Counted from the stretch's first letter, positions 39,079-48,620 are shown. The stretch: DNA of 64,000 bases from Mycobacterium palustre (GCF_002101785.1 NZ_LQPJ01000070.1:1-64000), one strand, 5' to 3'. Translations and numbers: made by a program. Notes: generated by a model not told the origin, from the sequence alone.

Positions 39079-39633
39079 TCAGAGCCGCTCGGCCAGCTCC
39101 AGACGGGTGTCGCCGTACACGCGCTCGGGCCACACCGACCAGCCCGCCGGCCACCTGAGCGCCGCGCCCGCCGCGGCCCGCTCGACCGCCGCCACGGTCC
39201 CCTCGCGCACCCAGCCGTGGGCGCTCAACGCGGTCAGCACCGCGTCCACCTCGGCGGCCCCGACGTCGTAGGGCGGGTCGGCCAGGACCAGATCCACCGG
39301 GGACGCGGCCCCGCCCGCCAGGACGGCCGCCACAGTGCCGCGGCGCAGCGTCGCGCCGCGAAAGCCCAGGGTTTCGATGTTGCGGGCGATGACGCGCGCG
39401 GTCCGCGGGTCGGATTCCACGAAGAGCGCCGCGGCGGCTCCGCGCGACAGCGCCTCGAGCCCCAGCGCGCCCGAACCGGCGTAGAGGTCGAGCACCGACA
39501 GGCCCGTCAGGTCGCGTCGCGCGGTGAGGATGTTGAACAGCGACTCGCGGACCCGGTCGGTGGTTGGCCTGGTCCCCCGCGGGGGGACGGCGATGCGCCG
39601 GCCGCCGGCGACGCCGCCGATGATCCGCGTCAC
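39079..39633 (-). CDS. rsmD: 16S rRNA (guanine966-N2)-methyltransferase RsmD
   Basis: The 184-residue SAM-dependent methyltransferase modifies G966 of 16S rRNA. Visible motifs are [29 protein letters not shown] and the catalytic LADPPYDV. The start is a GTG at 39633 ten bases after the VKOR stop. In M. tuberculosis pyruvate carboxylase (pca) lies between this gene and the VKOR gene; it is missing here. Confidence 0.94.
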   Translation of the reverse strand: MTRIIGGVAGGRRIAVPPRGTRPTTDRVRESLFNILTARRDLTGLSVLDLYAGSGALGLEALSRGAAAALFVESDPRTARVIARNIETLGFRGATLRRGTVAAVLAGGAASPVDLVLADPPYDVGAAEVDAVLTALSAHGWVREGTVAAVERAAAGAALRWPAGWSVWPERVYGDTRLELAERL

Positions 39634-39643
39634 GTGCCGGCAA

Positions 39644-40270
39644 TCACAACAACGTCGACCAGTAGTCCCAGAACCGCACCATGATCAGCAGGACCACCGC
39701 GGTGTACCACAGCGCGGCGATCGACCACCGCCACTGGTAAAGGGCCTGTGGCACAACTGATTTCAGTGCAGAACGGAACGCGATCGACGCGCTCAGAACC
39801 AGCAGCGCGATGGTGACCACCCAGACCACCATGCAGTACGGGCACAGCGCCCCGATGCGGTACAGGCTCTGGAAGATCAGCCAGTGCACGAACAGCGCAC
39901 CGATCAGCACACCGGCCGTAAGGCCCATCCAATACCATTGGGGCAGCGACACTTTCGCTGCCGCCAGCACGCCGGTGACCAGCACCACGGTGAAGCCCAC
40001 CAAGCCCAGCAGCGGGTTGGGAAACCCCAGCAGCGACGCCTGCGGCGTGACCATCACCGAACCGCACGACACGATCGGGTTGATGTTGCACGACGGCACG
40101 TACGCGGGGTTGAGCAGCAGGTCGATCTTCTCGACCGTCAGCGTCATCGAGGCCACCAGACCGACCGCGCCGGCGATCAACACCGCCCACGCGCTGGCGG
40201 TGGACACCCGCGTCGCGGGGCGCGGATCCGGTGTCAGGTCGGCAGTTTGGGCTGACACCGGGGTCGTCAT
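39644..40270 (-). CDS. Vitamin K epoxide reductase family oxidoreductase
   Basis: The 208-residue membrane protein has about five helices. The two redox Cys pairs of the VKOR family are visible: [11 protein letters not shown] (outer loop) and CPYC in [11 protein letters not shown]. In mycobacteria the protein reoxidises DsbA-like partners using quinone. Start ATG at 40270 overlaps the stop of the DsbA-like gene by four bases, which supports the partnership. The open frame upstream of 40270 lies inside that gene. Confidence 0.93.
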   Translation of the reverse strand: MTTPVSAQTADLTPDPRPATRVSTASAWAVLIAGAVGLVASMTLTVEKIDLLLNPAYVPSCNINPIVSCGSVMVTPQASLLGFPNPLLGLVGFTVVLVTGVLAAAKVSLPQWYWMGLTAGVLIGALFVHWLIFQSLYRIGALCPYCMVVWVVTIALLVLSASIAFRSALKSVVPQALYQWRWSIAALWYTAVVLLIMVRFWDYWSTLL

Positions 40271-41028
40271 GCGGCGGCGGGAGCGACGGCGCCGTCGATG
40301 CCCGGCACGTCGCCGACGATCTGCTTGATCTTGGCGACCAGCGCATCGGGCGTCGAAGGCTCGTAGTCCTGGCCGTTGATCTTGATGGTCGGGGTAGCGC
40401 TGATCTTGGCCGCGGCGGCCTCGCCGGTGACCCTGGACAGGTACTTGCCGCTGTTGATGCAGTCGGGGACCTTGCCGGCGGCACCGGCCTCGCGGGCCAG
40501 CTCGATCAGCCTGGCGTTGTCGGGGAAGCGGGTGCCGCGCTCGTCGGGCTGGATGTCGGGGCTGTAGAGCGCGCTGTGGAAACGCCGGAACGCGTCGATG
40601 GATTCGTCGGCGACGCACAGCGCCGCCGCGCCCGCCCGCGACGAGTAATTCTGGTTCTTCTGGCTGTCCAGGATCGACACCATCGAGTAGTCGGCCGCGA
40701 TCGCGCCGATGTCGATGAGCTTGGACACCGTGGGCCCGAAGGTGCGCTCGAAGTTGCCGCACGCCGGGCACAGGAAGTCCTCGTAGAAGCTCACCACGGC
40801 CTTGGGGTTGTTGGTCCCGGGCTGGTTCACCACCTTGCTCGATGTGACACGCACCGTGTCGCCCTCGCCGGTGCCCCCGGCCTTCTTGTGATGCGACGTC
40901 ACGATGTAGAAGACGAGCGCGACGGCGAAGACCACGATGAAGGCGGTGCCGCCGATCTGGACCAGTCGGCCGGATTTGCCGGTCGCGGCCTTCACATCAA
41001 AGCGCGGGGGTTTGGGTTTGTCGGCCAC
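40267..41028 (-). CDS. DsbA-like thioredoxin-fold disulfide oxidoreductase, membrane-anchored
   Basis: The 253-residue protein has a cytoplasmic N-terminus (MADKPKPPRFDVK), one membrane helix at about 27-46 and an outer thioredoxin fold. The active site is CPACGNFE, in FYEDFLCPACG. A cis-Pro is in ATPTIKINGQ. It catalyses disulfide formation in exported proteins, working with the adjacent VKOR. Matches the Rv2969c family in length. Confidence 0.93.
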   Translation of the reverse strand: MADKPKPPRFDVKAATGKSGRLVQIGGTAFIVVFAVALVFYIVTSHHKKAGGTGEGDTVRVTSSKVVNQPGTNNPKAVVSFYEDFLCPACGNFERTFGPTVSKLIDIGAIAADYSMVSILDSQKNQNYSSRAGAAALCVADESIDAFRRFHSALYSPDIQPDERGTRFPDNARLIELAREAGAAGKVPDCINSGKYLSRVTGEAAAAKISATPTIKINGQDYEPSTPDALVAKIKQIVGDVPGIDGAVAPAAA

Positions 41029-41095
41029 GGGTTCGCTGATCCTTCGGGCTGGCGGGTCGGACAGGCGCCTCTAGAGTACCGATCGCGCCGAAAAA

Positions 41096-42214
41096 TCAGA
41101 TCCGGCTCAGGTGGGCGCGCAGCGCGGAGATCAGCTCGCTGGTCGCCGCGGCGCTGCCGCCGCCCAGCTGGAACAGGTTGACGAAGCCGTGGGTCAGCGA
41201 ACCCATGTAGCGCAGATCGACCGGGGTGCCCGCGGCGCGCAGCGCCGCCGCGTAGCTTTCGCCCTCGTCTCGCAACGGGTCGAAGCCGGCGACGGCGATC
41301 AGAGCGGGCGCCAGGCCGGACAGCGATTCGGCCAGCGCCGGCGACACCCGCGGGTCGGTCGCGTCGATGCCGGAACCGCGGAGGTATTGCGCGTGGAACC
41401 AGTCGATGTCGCGGCGGGTCAGCAAAAAACCGCGGGAGAACAGGCTCATCGAGCGGGTTTGGGCGGTGCAGTCGGTCCGCGGGTAGATCAGCCACTGCAG
41501 CACCGGCGCGGGGCCGCCGTCGTTCCGCGCCAGCTGGCACACGACGGCCGACAGGTTGCCGCCCGCGCTGTCGCCGCCGACCGCGACCTGCCCGGGCGTC
41601 GCGCCGAGGTCGCCGGCGTGCTCGTAGGCCCACTTGAAGGCCGCGTAGGCGTCGTCAATCGCGGCGGGCGCCGGGTGCTCGGGAGCCAGCCGGTAGTCGA
41701 TCGACAACACGTGAATCCCCGCGTCGCGGCAGGTCAACCGGCAGAGCGCGTCGGCGAAGTCCAGGTCGCCGAGCGTCCAGCCGCCACCGTGGTAGTAGAC
41801 GAGCAAAGGCGCCGCCGCGCCGTTGGGCGGGCGGTAGTGCCGCGCCCGGATGTCGCCGGCGGGGCCGGGCAGCGTGAGCTCGTCGGCCTCGACGTGAATC
41901 TGCGGGCCGGGGAAGCTGGTCGTCGTCTCCCGGATCTGGGCGCGGGAGGCCGCGACGTCGTCGTCGACGACCAGCCCGTCGACGCCGACCGCGTGCAGGC
42001 CTGACAGCATCAGCTGCAGCGTCGGGTCCAGCGTGTTGCCGTCGATGATCACCGCCCGTCCGTGGACCAGCGCCCGCCGCACGGCGGTCGGAATCCACGG
42101 GATGACCTTCACACCCAGGGTGGTCGCGGTGCCCTGCAGGCGACTGGTCCACCGCATCGATGCGCCTTCCGCTCCCCGATCGAGGGCCGGTGCGCCTGGC
42201 AGGCTTCCGGTCAT
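41096..42214 (-). CDS. lipN: Alpha/beta hydrolase esterase LipN
   Basis: The 372-residue hormone-sensitive-lipase-type esterase has the oxyanion HGGGW, the nucleophile elbow GDSAGGN, an Asp in AGFDPLRDEG and the catalytic His in LTHGFVN. No signal peptide is visible. The natural substrate is unknown; short acyl esters are typical for the family. The first 20 residues (MTGSLPGAPALDRGAEGASM) may be excess, and ATG at 42157 is an alternative start. Confidence 0.9.
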   Translation of the reverse strand: MTGSLPGAPALDRGAEGASMRWTSRLQGTATTLGVKVIPWIPTAVRRALVHGRAVIIDGNTLDPTLQLMLSGLHAVGVDGLVVDDDVAASRAQIRETTTSFPGPQIHVEADELTLPGPAGDIRARHYRPPNGAAAPLLVYYHGGGWTLGDLDFADALCRLTCRDAGIHVLSIDYRLAPEHPAPAAIDDAYAAFKWAYEHAGDLGATPGQVAVGGDSAGGNLSAVVCQLARNDGGPAPVLQWLIYPRTDCTAQTRSMSLFSRGFLLTRRDIDWFHAQYLRGSGIDATDPRVSPALAESLSGLAPALIAVAGFDPLRDEGESYAAALRAAGTPVDLRYMGSLTHGFVNLFQLGGGSAAATSELISALRAHLSRI

Positions 42215-42394
42215 GAGTGCTCCCCTATTGACCTATTGACGCAAAGCGACGGCAACGCGATCCCCGTCGTCGACCGCGCGACCAACTCTACGTCGTGAGC
42301 TCGCCGGCCAGCGCCGACCCGGACCACCCCGCGGGCGCTTCCCACCTCCGCGGAGCGCCGCCCACCCATCCCCCGCTCGGCCGCCGCCGCGGCA
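42215..42394. other. Intergenic, lipN side of the decayed aldo-keto reductase
   Basis: This 180-bp stretch shows no gene. It may contain the highly degraded N-terminal half of the pseudogene that follows, but I cannot align it reliably. The lipN promoter is presumably here. Confidence 0.4.
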
Positions 42395-42564
42395 CGCGCG
42401 CGGCGCCCGGCGCAGGCGTTGACGAGGTGGCATATCCAGCTGGGTAATATCGTGATCTCCAAGCCGGTGAACCCGCACGGATTGGGAGCAATTTCGACGT
42501 GTTCGATCTCGAACTCAGTGCCTTACGGACGACACCGACTGGGTCCGGACCCACGAATCTTTAG
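42395..42564 (+). pseudogene. Decayed aldo-keto reductase (C-terminal remnant)
   Basis: One frame reads RRPAQALTRWHIQLGN followed by IVISKPVNP, the family segment before the coenzyme site. A shifted frame (from 42487) reads SNFDVFDLEL. The first frame then resumes with RLGPDPRIF, the typical family C-terminus. At least two frame changes and a deletion between these blocks prevent a functional protein, and the N-terminal catalytic half is missing. The intact gene 9 bp downstream has the same segments, so this is the remnant of a tandem duplicate. M. smegmatis carries two such reductases side by side, as I recall. Confidence 0.85.
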
Positions 42565-42572
42565 GCAGGTGA

Positions 42573-43424
42573 ATGACGTTGACTGGCGAGTCGGGCACCG
42601 CCATACCCTCGGTAGCTCTCAATGACGAAAACACCATCCCGGTGCTCGGACTCGGCGTCGCAGATTTATTGGAGGACGAGACCGAACGCGCGGTGTCGGG
42701 CGCGCTCGAGGTCGGCTGCCGGCTGATCGACACCGCCAGCGCCTACGGCAACGAGGCCGCCGTCGGACGCGCGATCGCGGCGTCGGGGATTCCGCGCGCC
42801 GAGCTGTTCGTCACCACCAAGCTGGCCACGGCCGACCAGGGTTTCACCAAGGCGCAGGAGGCCTGCGTCGCCAGCCTGGAACGGCTCGGCCTGGACTACG
42901 TCGACCTCTACCTCATCCATTGGCCGGTGCCGACGCTCGGCAAATACGTGGACGCCTTCGGTGGCCTGATCCAGTGCCGCGGCGAGAAGCTCGCCCGCTC
43001 CATCGGCGTATCCAACTTCACCGCCGACCACCTCGAGACCGTCATCGACCTCACCTTCGTCACCCCGGCGGTCAACCAGATCGAGCTGCACCCCCTGCTC
43101 AACCAGGCCGAGTTGCGCAAGGCCAACGCGCAGCACAACGTGGTGACGCAGGCCTACACGCCGCTGGCGCTGGGCAAGCTGTTGGAAAACCCGACGGTGA
43201 CCTCGGTGGCCGGCGAGTACGGCAAGACGCCGGCCCAGGTGCTGCTGCGCTGGAACGTACAACTGGGCAATTCGGTGATCTTCCGGTCCAGCAAGCCCGA
43301 ACACATCGCCAGCAACCTCGACATCTTCGACTTCGAACTGGCCAACGAACACATGGACCTGATCAACGGCCTCAACGACGGCACCCGGCTGCGCCCGGAA
43401 CCGAACACCTACGAAGGCTCGTAG
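42573..43424 (+). CDS. Aldo-keto reductase (Rv2971 family)
   Basis: The 283-residue NADPH-dependent (beta/alpha)8 barrel reductase has catalytic Asp in [12 protein letters not shown] (with Tyr), Lys in FVTTKLAT and His in YLIHWP. The C-terminal coenzyme region contains [20 protein letters not shown]. Substrates are probably dicarbonyls and ketones. Start ATG at 42573 follows an AGG seven bases upstream. It is convergent with the next gene, nine bases between stops. Confidence 0.93.
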   Translation: MTLTGESGTAIPSVALNDENTIPVLGLGVADLLEDETERAVSGALEVGCRLIDTASAYGNEAAVGRAIAASGIPRAELFVTTKLATADQGFTKAQEACVASLERLGLDYVDLYLIHWPVPTLGKYVDAFGGLIQCRGEKLARSIGVSNFTADHLETVIDLTFVTPAVNQIELHPLLNQAELRKANAQHNVVTQAYTPLALGKLLENPTVTSVAGEYGKTPAQVLLRWNVQLGNSVIFRSSKPEHIASNLDIFDFELANEHMDLINGLNDGTRLRPEPNTYEGS

Positions 43425-43433
43425 CGGCCCACG

Positions 43434-44144
43434 TCACCCCGCGGGGCAGGTGGCCGCCGCCCGGCGCAGCACGCCCGCCGAAGCCTGATCCACCGGCAGC
43501 TGATAGCCGCGCAGCACGGCGATGAACTGCATGGCGTACTGGCAGGCGAACGCGGCGTTCGGCGGCATCCACAACGCCGGCGGCGAATCGCCCTTGTCCT
43601 GGTTGGCCTGGCCCTCGACGGCCAGCAGGTTGGCCGGATCGTTGGCGAAACGCAGCCGTTCGGGCTGCGGCCAGCCGTAGGCGCCCATGTCCCAGGCGTA
43701 GGCCAGGGGCACGATGTGGTCGATCTGCACCGCTTCGCCGACCTTGGCGCCGCGCTGAAAGACGACGGTGGTGTTGGTGTATGGGTCGTGCAGGGTGCCC
43801 GTGGCGACCGCGTTCGGACACCGCTTGATCGACACGTACGTCTTGTCGACGAGGTCGCGGTCGAGGATGTCGTCGCGGGTGTCACAGCCGTTGTGCCCCA
43901 GCGGGGCGTCGTTGTCGTCGTCCCAGGCGTCGCCGAACGCGGCGCGGCGGTAGTCGTAGCGGTGCGTTCGCTGCGGCAGCACCGCGACGCCGGCCAGCAC
44001 GTCGGCGCCGGGCTGCACGGTGGGCACGTCGGCGCGGGCGGCGACCTCGGCGCGCCGGGCCGCCGACGATCCCAGCGTCTGGTACGCGACCAGCACCGCG
44101 AGCACCGCGGCGGCCGTCAACCACAGCAGCAGCCTGCGATTCAC
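43434..44144 (-). CDS. DUF1524/HNH-type exported or membrane-anchored nuclease-like protein
   Basis: The 236-residue protein has an N-terminal hydrophobic segment at about 5-25 (LLLWLTAAAVLAVLVAYQTL), either a signal anchor or signal peptide. The C-terminal half contains IDHIVPLAYAWDMGA and later FANDPANLLAV, the HNH-like DUF1524 pattern seen in nucleases. Four Cys are probably disulfide-bonded outside the cell. The GTG at 44144 begins VNRRLLLW. An upstream in-frame ATG at 44165 would add seven residues. Nuclease activity is inferred only. Confidence 0.82.
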   Translation of the reverse strand: MNRRLLLWLTAAAVLAVLVAYQTLGSSAARRAEVAARADVPTVQPGADVLAGVAVLPQRTHRYDYRRAAFGDAWDDDNDAPLGHNGCDTRDDILDRDLVDKTYVSIKRCPNAVATGTLHDPYTNTTVVFQRGAKVGEAVQIDHIVPLAYAWDMGAYGWPQPERLRFANDPANLLAVEGQANQDKGDSPPALWMPPNAAFACQYAMQFIAVLRGYQLPVDQASAGVLRRAAATCPAG

Positions 44145-44195
44145 TTGCGCCGCTTTCCCCCGCAACCGGGTGGCGCCCCCACCTCGTCGCTACGT

Positions 44196-44221
44196 CCCCC
44201 TCGCCGCTTCGCGGCTGGGGG
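44196..44221. repeat. GC-rich hairpin, possible REP-type element
   Basis: The 26-bp sequence folds as CCCCC-TC-GCCGC-TTC-GCGGC-T-GGGGG. It lies in the 103-bp space between the recG stop and the Rv2972c-type start, and nearby CCCCCAC repeats are present on both sides. It may be a dispersed repeat or a terminator without a U-run. Copy number in the genome cannot be seen here. Confidence 0.5.
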
Positions 44222-44247
44222 TGCCCCCACTGCATCGTCGCCGGCGG

Positions 44248-46491
44248 TCACGACTTGTCCAGGTATTCGATCCGGTCGGTGCTGATGAATCGCGATGCCA
44301 GCAAGGCCAATTCGCGATTCGAGGGGTCCTCGGCATAGGTGCGGACGCAGAACTCGCGGGCGGCCTCGATGAACGTCCCGTGGTCGGCCAGCGACAACAG
44401 CCGCAGCGTTACCGCCCGCCCGGATTGGTTGCGGCCCAACACATCTCCCTCCCGACGCTCCCTGAGGTCCAAATCCGCGAGGGCGAACCCGTCCATGGTG
44501 TCGGCGACGGCCCGTAGCCGCCGGCCTGCCGGCGAGTCCTCGGGGACCCAGGTGGCCAGCAGGCACAGGCTGGGATGCGCGCCGCGACCGATCCGCCCGC
44601 GCAGCTGGTGCAGCTGGCTGATCCCGAATCGGTCGGCGTCCATGACGAGCATGACCGTCGCATTCGGGACGTCGACGCCGACCTCGATCACGGTGGTACA
44701 CACCAGCACATCGATTTCGCCCGCGCGGAAGGCGGCCATCGCGGCGTCCTTCTCCTCGGCCGCCAACCGGCCGTGCATGAGGCCCAGCCGCAGGTTCGCC
44801 AACTCCCGGGAGCGCAACCGGTCGAAAAGCCCGACGGCGGTGGCCGACGGCCGGGTCGGCTTGGCTTCCCTGCCGGCTTCCTTGCCGGCCTGCGTGGCGG
44901 GCTCGTCGGTCTCGTCGATCCGCGGCGCCACCACGTAGGCCTGGCGCCCGGCGGCGACCTCTTCGACGATGCGCTGCCACGCGCGCTCGAGCCACCCGGG
45001 CTTGTCCGCGATGAAGATGACGTTGCTGGTGATCGGTTGGCGCCCGCGCGGCAGTTCGCGCAGCGTCAGCGTCTCCAGGTCGCCGTACACGGTCAGCGCG
45101 ACGGTGCGCGGTATCGGCGTCGCCGTCATCACCAGCAGGTGCGGTGTGATTCCGGGACGGGCCTTGGCGCGCAACTGGTCTCGCTGCTCGACGCCGAAGC
45201 GGTGTTGCTCGTCGACCACCACCATTCCCAGGTTGTGAAATTCCACCGCGTCCTGCAGCAGCGCGTGGGTGCCGACGACGATGCCGACCTGACCGCTGGC
45301 CACCTCGGCGCGGATCCGCTTTTTCTGCGCGGCCGTCATCGAGCCCGTCAGCAGCGCCACCCGGGTGGCCTGGTCGGCGCCCCCCAGCTGGCCGCCCATG
45401 CCCAACGGACCCAGCACGTCGGTGATCGACGAAAGATGTTGTGCGGCAAGCACTTCTGTCGGAGCCAGCAGCGCGCACTGATAGCCGGCATCGACCATCT
45501 GCAGCATCGCCAGCACCGCGACGATGGTCTTGCCCGATCCCACCTCGCCCTGCAGCAGGCGGTTCATCGGGCGCGTCGCCGAGAGCCCGTCGGATAGCGA
45601 GTCGAGCACCTCGCGCTGCCCCGCGGTGAGCTGAAAGGGCAAGCGCAGCAACAACTCCGCCGCCAGGCCGTCGACCCGCGGCGGCGCCGGCGGCCCCGAT
45701 TGCGACAGCTCACCGTGCCGGCGGGTGACCAGCGCCCACTGCAGGCCGACGGCCTCGTCGAAGGTCAACCGCTCGCGCGCGCGGTCGCGTTCGTGTTCGT
45801 CCTCAGAGAGGTGAATGGCGCGCAGCGCCTGGTCTTCGGACATCAGGCCCAGCTCGGCGCGCAGCTCGTCCGGCAGCGGATCGGGCACCGGGTCCAAGAC
45901 GTCGAGCACCTGCCGCACGCACGCGAAGATGTCCCAGCTCTGCAGTTTCGCGCTGGCCGGATAGATCGGGAAGAACCGGCTTTGGTAGGCCTCGACGACC
46001 TCTTCGGCGCTGCTGGCTCGGGACGCGCCGGCGATCTTGGCCAACGACCTTGTGCCATGGACCTTTCCGTCCGACGAGTCGAGGACGAGAAACGCGGGGT
46101 GGGTGAACTGCATGACGCCCTTGTAGTAACCCACTTCCCCGGACAGCATCACCTTGGTGTTTTTCGTCAGCTCCTTGCTGATCCAGCCCGCGTTAAAAAA
46201 CGTGGCCGTCACCTTGTTGCGGCCGCTGCCCACCGTGATGCGGCAGTACTTCTTCCTCGGGTCCTTGTTCATCGACTTGGTCACCGCGTCCGTGATCACG
46301 TCGACGACGGTGATGTGCTCGCCCTCTTCGGGCCGCTCGTCCTCGAAGCCCCAGCGAGCCGCGCCCACGGAGTAGCCACGCGGGTAGTGGCGCAGCAGGT
46401 CGTCGACGGTGCGGATGCCGAAGATCTCCTCGAGCGGCCGCGCGGCCTTGGCGCCCACGGCGTATTCCAACCGGTCCGACAGCGACGTCAC
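44248..46491 (-). CDS. recG: ATP-dependent DNA helicase RecG
   Basis: The 747-residue helicase reverses stalled forks and branch-migrates Holliday junctions. The N-terminal wedge/OB domain spans about 60-190. The helicase core has Walker A GEVGSGKT, Walker B VVDEQHRFG, TATPIPRT, and the RecG loop LLQGEVGSG. A C-terminal TRG-like motif is in IGRGAHPSLCLL. An insert of about 20 residues near ETDEPATQAGKEAGREAK appears low-complexity. Three bases separate its start from the DAK gene stop, so the two are co-transcribed. Confidence 0.96.
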   Translation of the reverse strand: MTSLSDRLEYAVGAKAARPLEEIFGIRTVDDLLRHYPRGYSVGAARWGFEDERPEEGEHITVVDVITDAVTKSMNKDPRKKYCRITVGSGRNKVTATFFNAGWISKELTKNTKVMLSGEVGYYKGVMQFTHPAFLVLDSSDGKVHGTRSLAKIAGASRASSAEEVVEAYQSRFFPIYPASAKLQSWDIFACVRQVLDVLDPVPDPLPDELRAELGLMSEDQALRAIHLSEDEHERDRARERLTFDEAVGLQWALVTRRHGELSQSGPPAPPRVDGLAAELLLRLPFQLTAGQREVLDSLSDGLSATRPMNRLLQGEVGSGKTIVAVLAMLQMVDAGYQCALLAPTEVLAAQHLSSITDVLGPLGMGGQLGGADQATRVALLTGSMTAAQKKRIRAEVASGQVGIVVGTHALLQDAVEFHNLGMVVVDEQHRFGVEQRDQLRAKARPGITPHLLVMTATPIPRTVALTVYGDLETLTLRELPRGRQPITSNVIFIADKPGWLERAWQRIVEEVAAGRQAYVVAPRIDETDEPATQAGKEAGREAKPTRPSATAVGLFDRLRSRELANLRLGLMHGRLAAEEKDAAMAAFRAGEIDVLVCTTVIEVGVDVPNATVMLVMDADRFGISQLHQLRGRIGRGAHPSLCLLATWVPEDSPAGRRLRAVADTMDGFALADLDLRERREGDVLGRNQSGRAVTLRLLSLADHGTFIEAAREFCVRTYAEDPSNRELALLASRFISTDRIEYLDKS

Positions 46492-46493
46492 GG

Positions 46494-48191
46494 CTATTCG
46501 ACCCCGATCAGCAGGACGTCGCCGCGGTGACCCGTGCGGTAGGTGGCCAGTTCGGTCCCCGGGTGGTTGTCGTGAACGTGCCGTTGCAGGGTGTCGCCGA
46601 TCCCGGCGGCCTCGGCGCCGGTTTCGATGCCGGCACCGACCAGCACGGTCACCAGGTCGCCGCCGGAGGCCAGCAGCAGGTCGAGCAGGCCGATCGCCGC
46701 GGTGGTGACGTCGGCCGCCACGATCAGCACCTCGTCACCCGCGATGCCGAGGCCGTCACCGGGCTGGCAGCGCCCGGCCCAGGTCAGCGCGCTCTCGGTC
46801 GCGACGCGCACCGATCCGTGCCGGGCGGCACCGGCGGCGCGGGCCATGGTGTAGCCGTCGTCGACGGCCTGCCGATCGGTTTCGTGCACGGCCAGGGCGG
46901 CCAGCCCCTGCACCATCGACCCGCTCGGTATCGGCACCACGTCGATCCCCCAGCCGATGGCCGCGGTGCACCCGGCCACCAGCTCCTCGGCGGCCACGTA
47001 GCCGTTGGGCAGCACCATCACCTGCGCGGCGCCGGTGTCGACGACGGCCCGCATCAGCTGATGGGCGCTGACGCCGGCCGCCGGATCGGGTTGCAGCACG
47101 CAGGCGCCCTCCCCGGCGAACAGCTCGGCCGCGCCGGCGCCGTCGACGACGGCCAGCACGGCCCGCTCCCGCGTCCAGCCGCCCGCGGGCAGGCCGGTGG
47201 CGCCGGGGCCCAGCGCCGAGATGACGATCCGGCTGAGCCGCCCGGCCGCCAGTCCCGCTTCGACCGCGGCCCCGGCGTCGTCGGTGTGCACGTGCACGGA
47301 GTAGCTGTCGCGGGCGTCGGCTTCGCGGGCGGCGGCCTGGGCGATGGCCACCGATTCGCCGAGCTCCTCGAGCCGGTTGCGCAGCGCGTCGGCCGCCGCG
47401 GCGTCGCAGTCGTCGAGCCGGTACATCACCTCGAACTGGGGCCCGGGATGCGCGGCTTGGGCTTCCGGCCGCGGCGCTCGCGGCGACGGCTCGTACACCG
47501 TGCGGGCCGGCGCCTGGCCGGCGACGGTGCAGCGCAGCGCGTCCAGCAGGACGAGAAGGCCACGCCCGCCGGCGTCCACGGCGCCGGCGTCGGCCAGCAC
47601 GTCGAGCTGCTCGGGGGTCTTCTCCAGCGCGACCACCGCCGCGTCGCCGGCCGCGGTGACCGCCGCGGCCAGGCCTTCGTCGGCGCATTCGCTGACGGTG
47701 TCGGCGGCGGCCCGCAGCACCGAGACGATGGTCCCGGCCACCTCCTGTCCGCCCATCGACGCGATCACCAGCTCGACGCCGCGCCGCAGCGCGGCCCCCA
47801 GCGTGGGGGCGTCGATGTGGTGCAGCTCGCCGCCGGACTCGGCCGCCGCGGTCGCGGCGACGTCGGCGATGCCGCGCAGGATCTGCGACAGGATGACGCC
47901 GGAATTACCCCGCGCGCCGTTGAGCGCCCCGACCGACAGGGCCGCCGCCACCCGGGCGACGCAACGCTGGCCGCCGTCGGCGCCGGCGCCCGCGTTCGCC
48001 TCCGCCAGGGCCGAACGCATGGTGAACAGCATGTTGGCGCCGGTGTCGGAATCGGCGACGGGGAACACGTTGAGCCGGTTGATTTCGTCGATATGGGTGA
48101 TCAGGTCGCTGACGGCGGTGTGCGCCCAATCGCGCAGGGTCACCGCGTCCAGCGGACGCTCCTCCGACGCATCCGAAGTGCCCAGTGCCAC
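46494..48191 (-). CDS. DAK1/DhaL-domain protein, fatty-acid-kinase (FakA)-like
   Basis: The 565-residue protein has an N-terminal DhaL (DAK2) domain (NVFPVADSDTGANML, then LNGARGNSGVILSQILRG). A middle EDD-like domain and a C-terminal DAK1-like part follow. FakA works with FakB/DegV proteins to phosphorylate fatty acids. In M. tuberculosis, as I recall, the locus is annotated as two pieces (Rv2974c and Rv2975c); here a single uninterrupted frame spans the whole. It precedes recG. Confidence 0.88.
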   Translation of the reverse strand: MALGTSDASEERPLDAVTLRDWAHTAVSDLITHIDEINRLNVFPVADSDTGANMLFTMRSALAEANAGAGADGGQRCVARVAAALSVGALNGARGNSGVILSQILRGIADVAATAAAESGGELHHIDAPTLGAALRRGVELVIASMGGQEVAGTIVSVLRAAADTVSECADEGLAAAVTAAGDAAVVALEKTPEQLDVLADAGAVDAGGRGLLVLLDALRCTVAGQAPARTVYEPSPRAPRPEAQAAHPGPQFEVMYRLDDCDAAAADALRNRLEELGESVAIAQAAAREADARDSYSVHVHTDDAGAAVEAGLAAGRLSRIVISALGPGATGLPAGGWTRERAVLAVVDGAGAAELFAGEGACVLQPDPAAGVSAHQLMRAVVDTGAAQVMVLPNGYVAAEELVAGCTAAIGWGIDVVPIPSGSMVQGLAALAVHETDRQAVDDGYTMARAAGAARHGSVRVATESALTWAGRCQPGDGLGIAGDEVLIVAADVTTAAIGLLDLLLASGGDLVTVLVGAGIETGAEAAGIGDTLQRHVHDNHPGTELATYRTGHRGDVLLIGVE

Positions 48192-48397
48192 CCACCTCCT
48201 CCCGCACCGGCCTCCCGATGCGCGCCAGCGTAGCCCCCGTCGAGCCTAGCCAGCGGGGGCGACAGCGCCGGGGTTCAGCGGCGCTGTCACTGTGGATCGT
48301 TTTGGTGGTTTCTGGCAGCAGTCGGTATTCTGGGCTGGCCCGGCACGTCCCGACGTATCCGACGCGCCGGACCCCCAACATTTGAGGAGCTAGAACG

Positions 48398-48592
48398 ATG
48401 GCCGCTGTGTGCGATATCTGCGGGAAAGGCCCCGGCTTCGGCAAGTCGGTGTCGCACTCCCACCGCCGCACCAGCCGCCGGTGGAACCCCAACGTCCAAA
48501 CCGTTCACGTCGTCACCCGCCCGGGCGGCAACAAGAAGCGGCTCAACGTCTGCACGTCCTGCATCAAGGCCGGCAAGGTCGTCCGCGGCTAG
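48398..48592 (+). CDS. rpmB: 50S ribosomal protein L28, zinc-binding (C+) type
   Basis: The 64-residue protein has Cys5-x2-Cys8 (CDIC) and Cys52-x2-Cys55 (CTSC), a complete zinc ribbon. It lies alone, divergent from the DAK gene. GAGGAGC about seven bases before the ATG is the Shine-Dalgarno. Mycobacteria carry several L28 genes; zinc-limited cells switch to Cys-less paralogues under Zur control. Confidence 0.94.
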   Translation: MAAVCDICGKGPGFGKSVSHSHRRTSRRWNPNVQTVHVVTRPGGNKKRLNVCTSCIKAGKVVRG

Positions 48593-48620
48593 TCAAGGCG
48601 CAGGCCAGGCGCCGGGTCCG

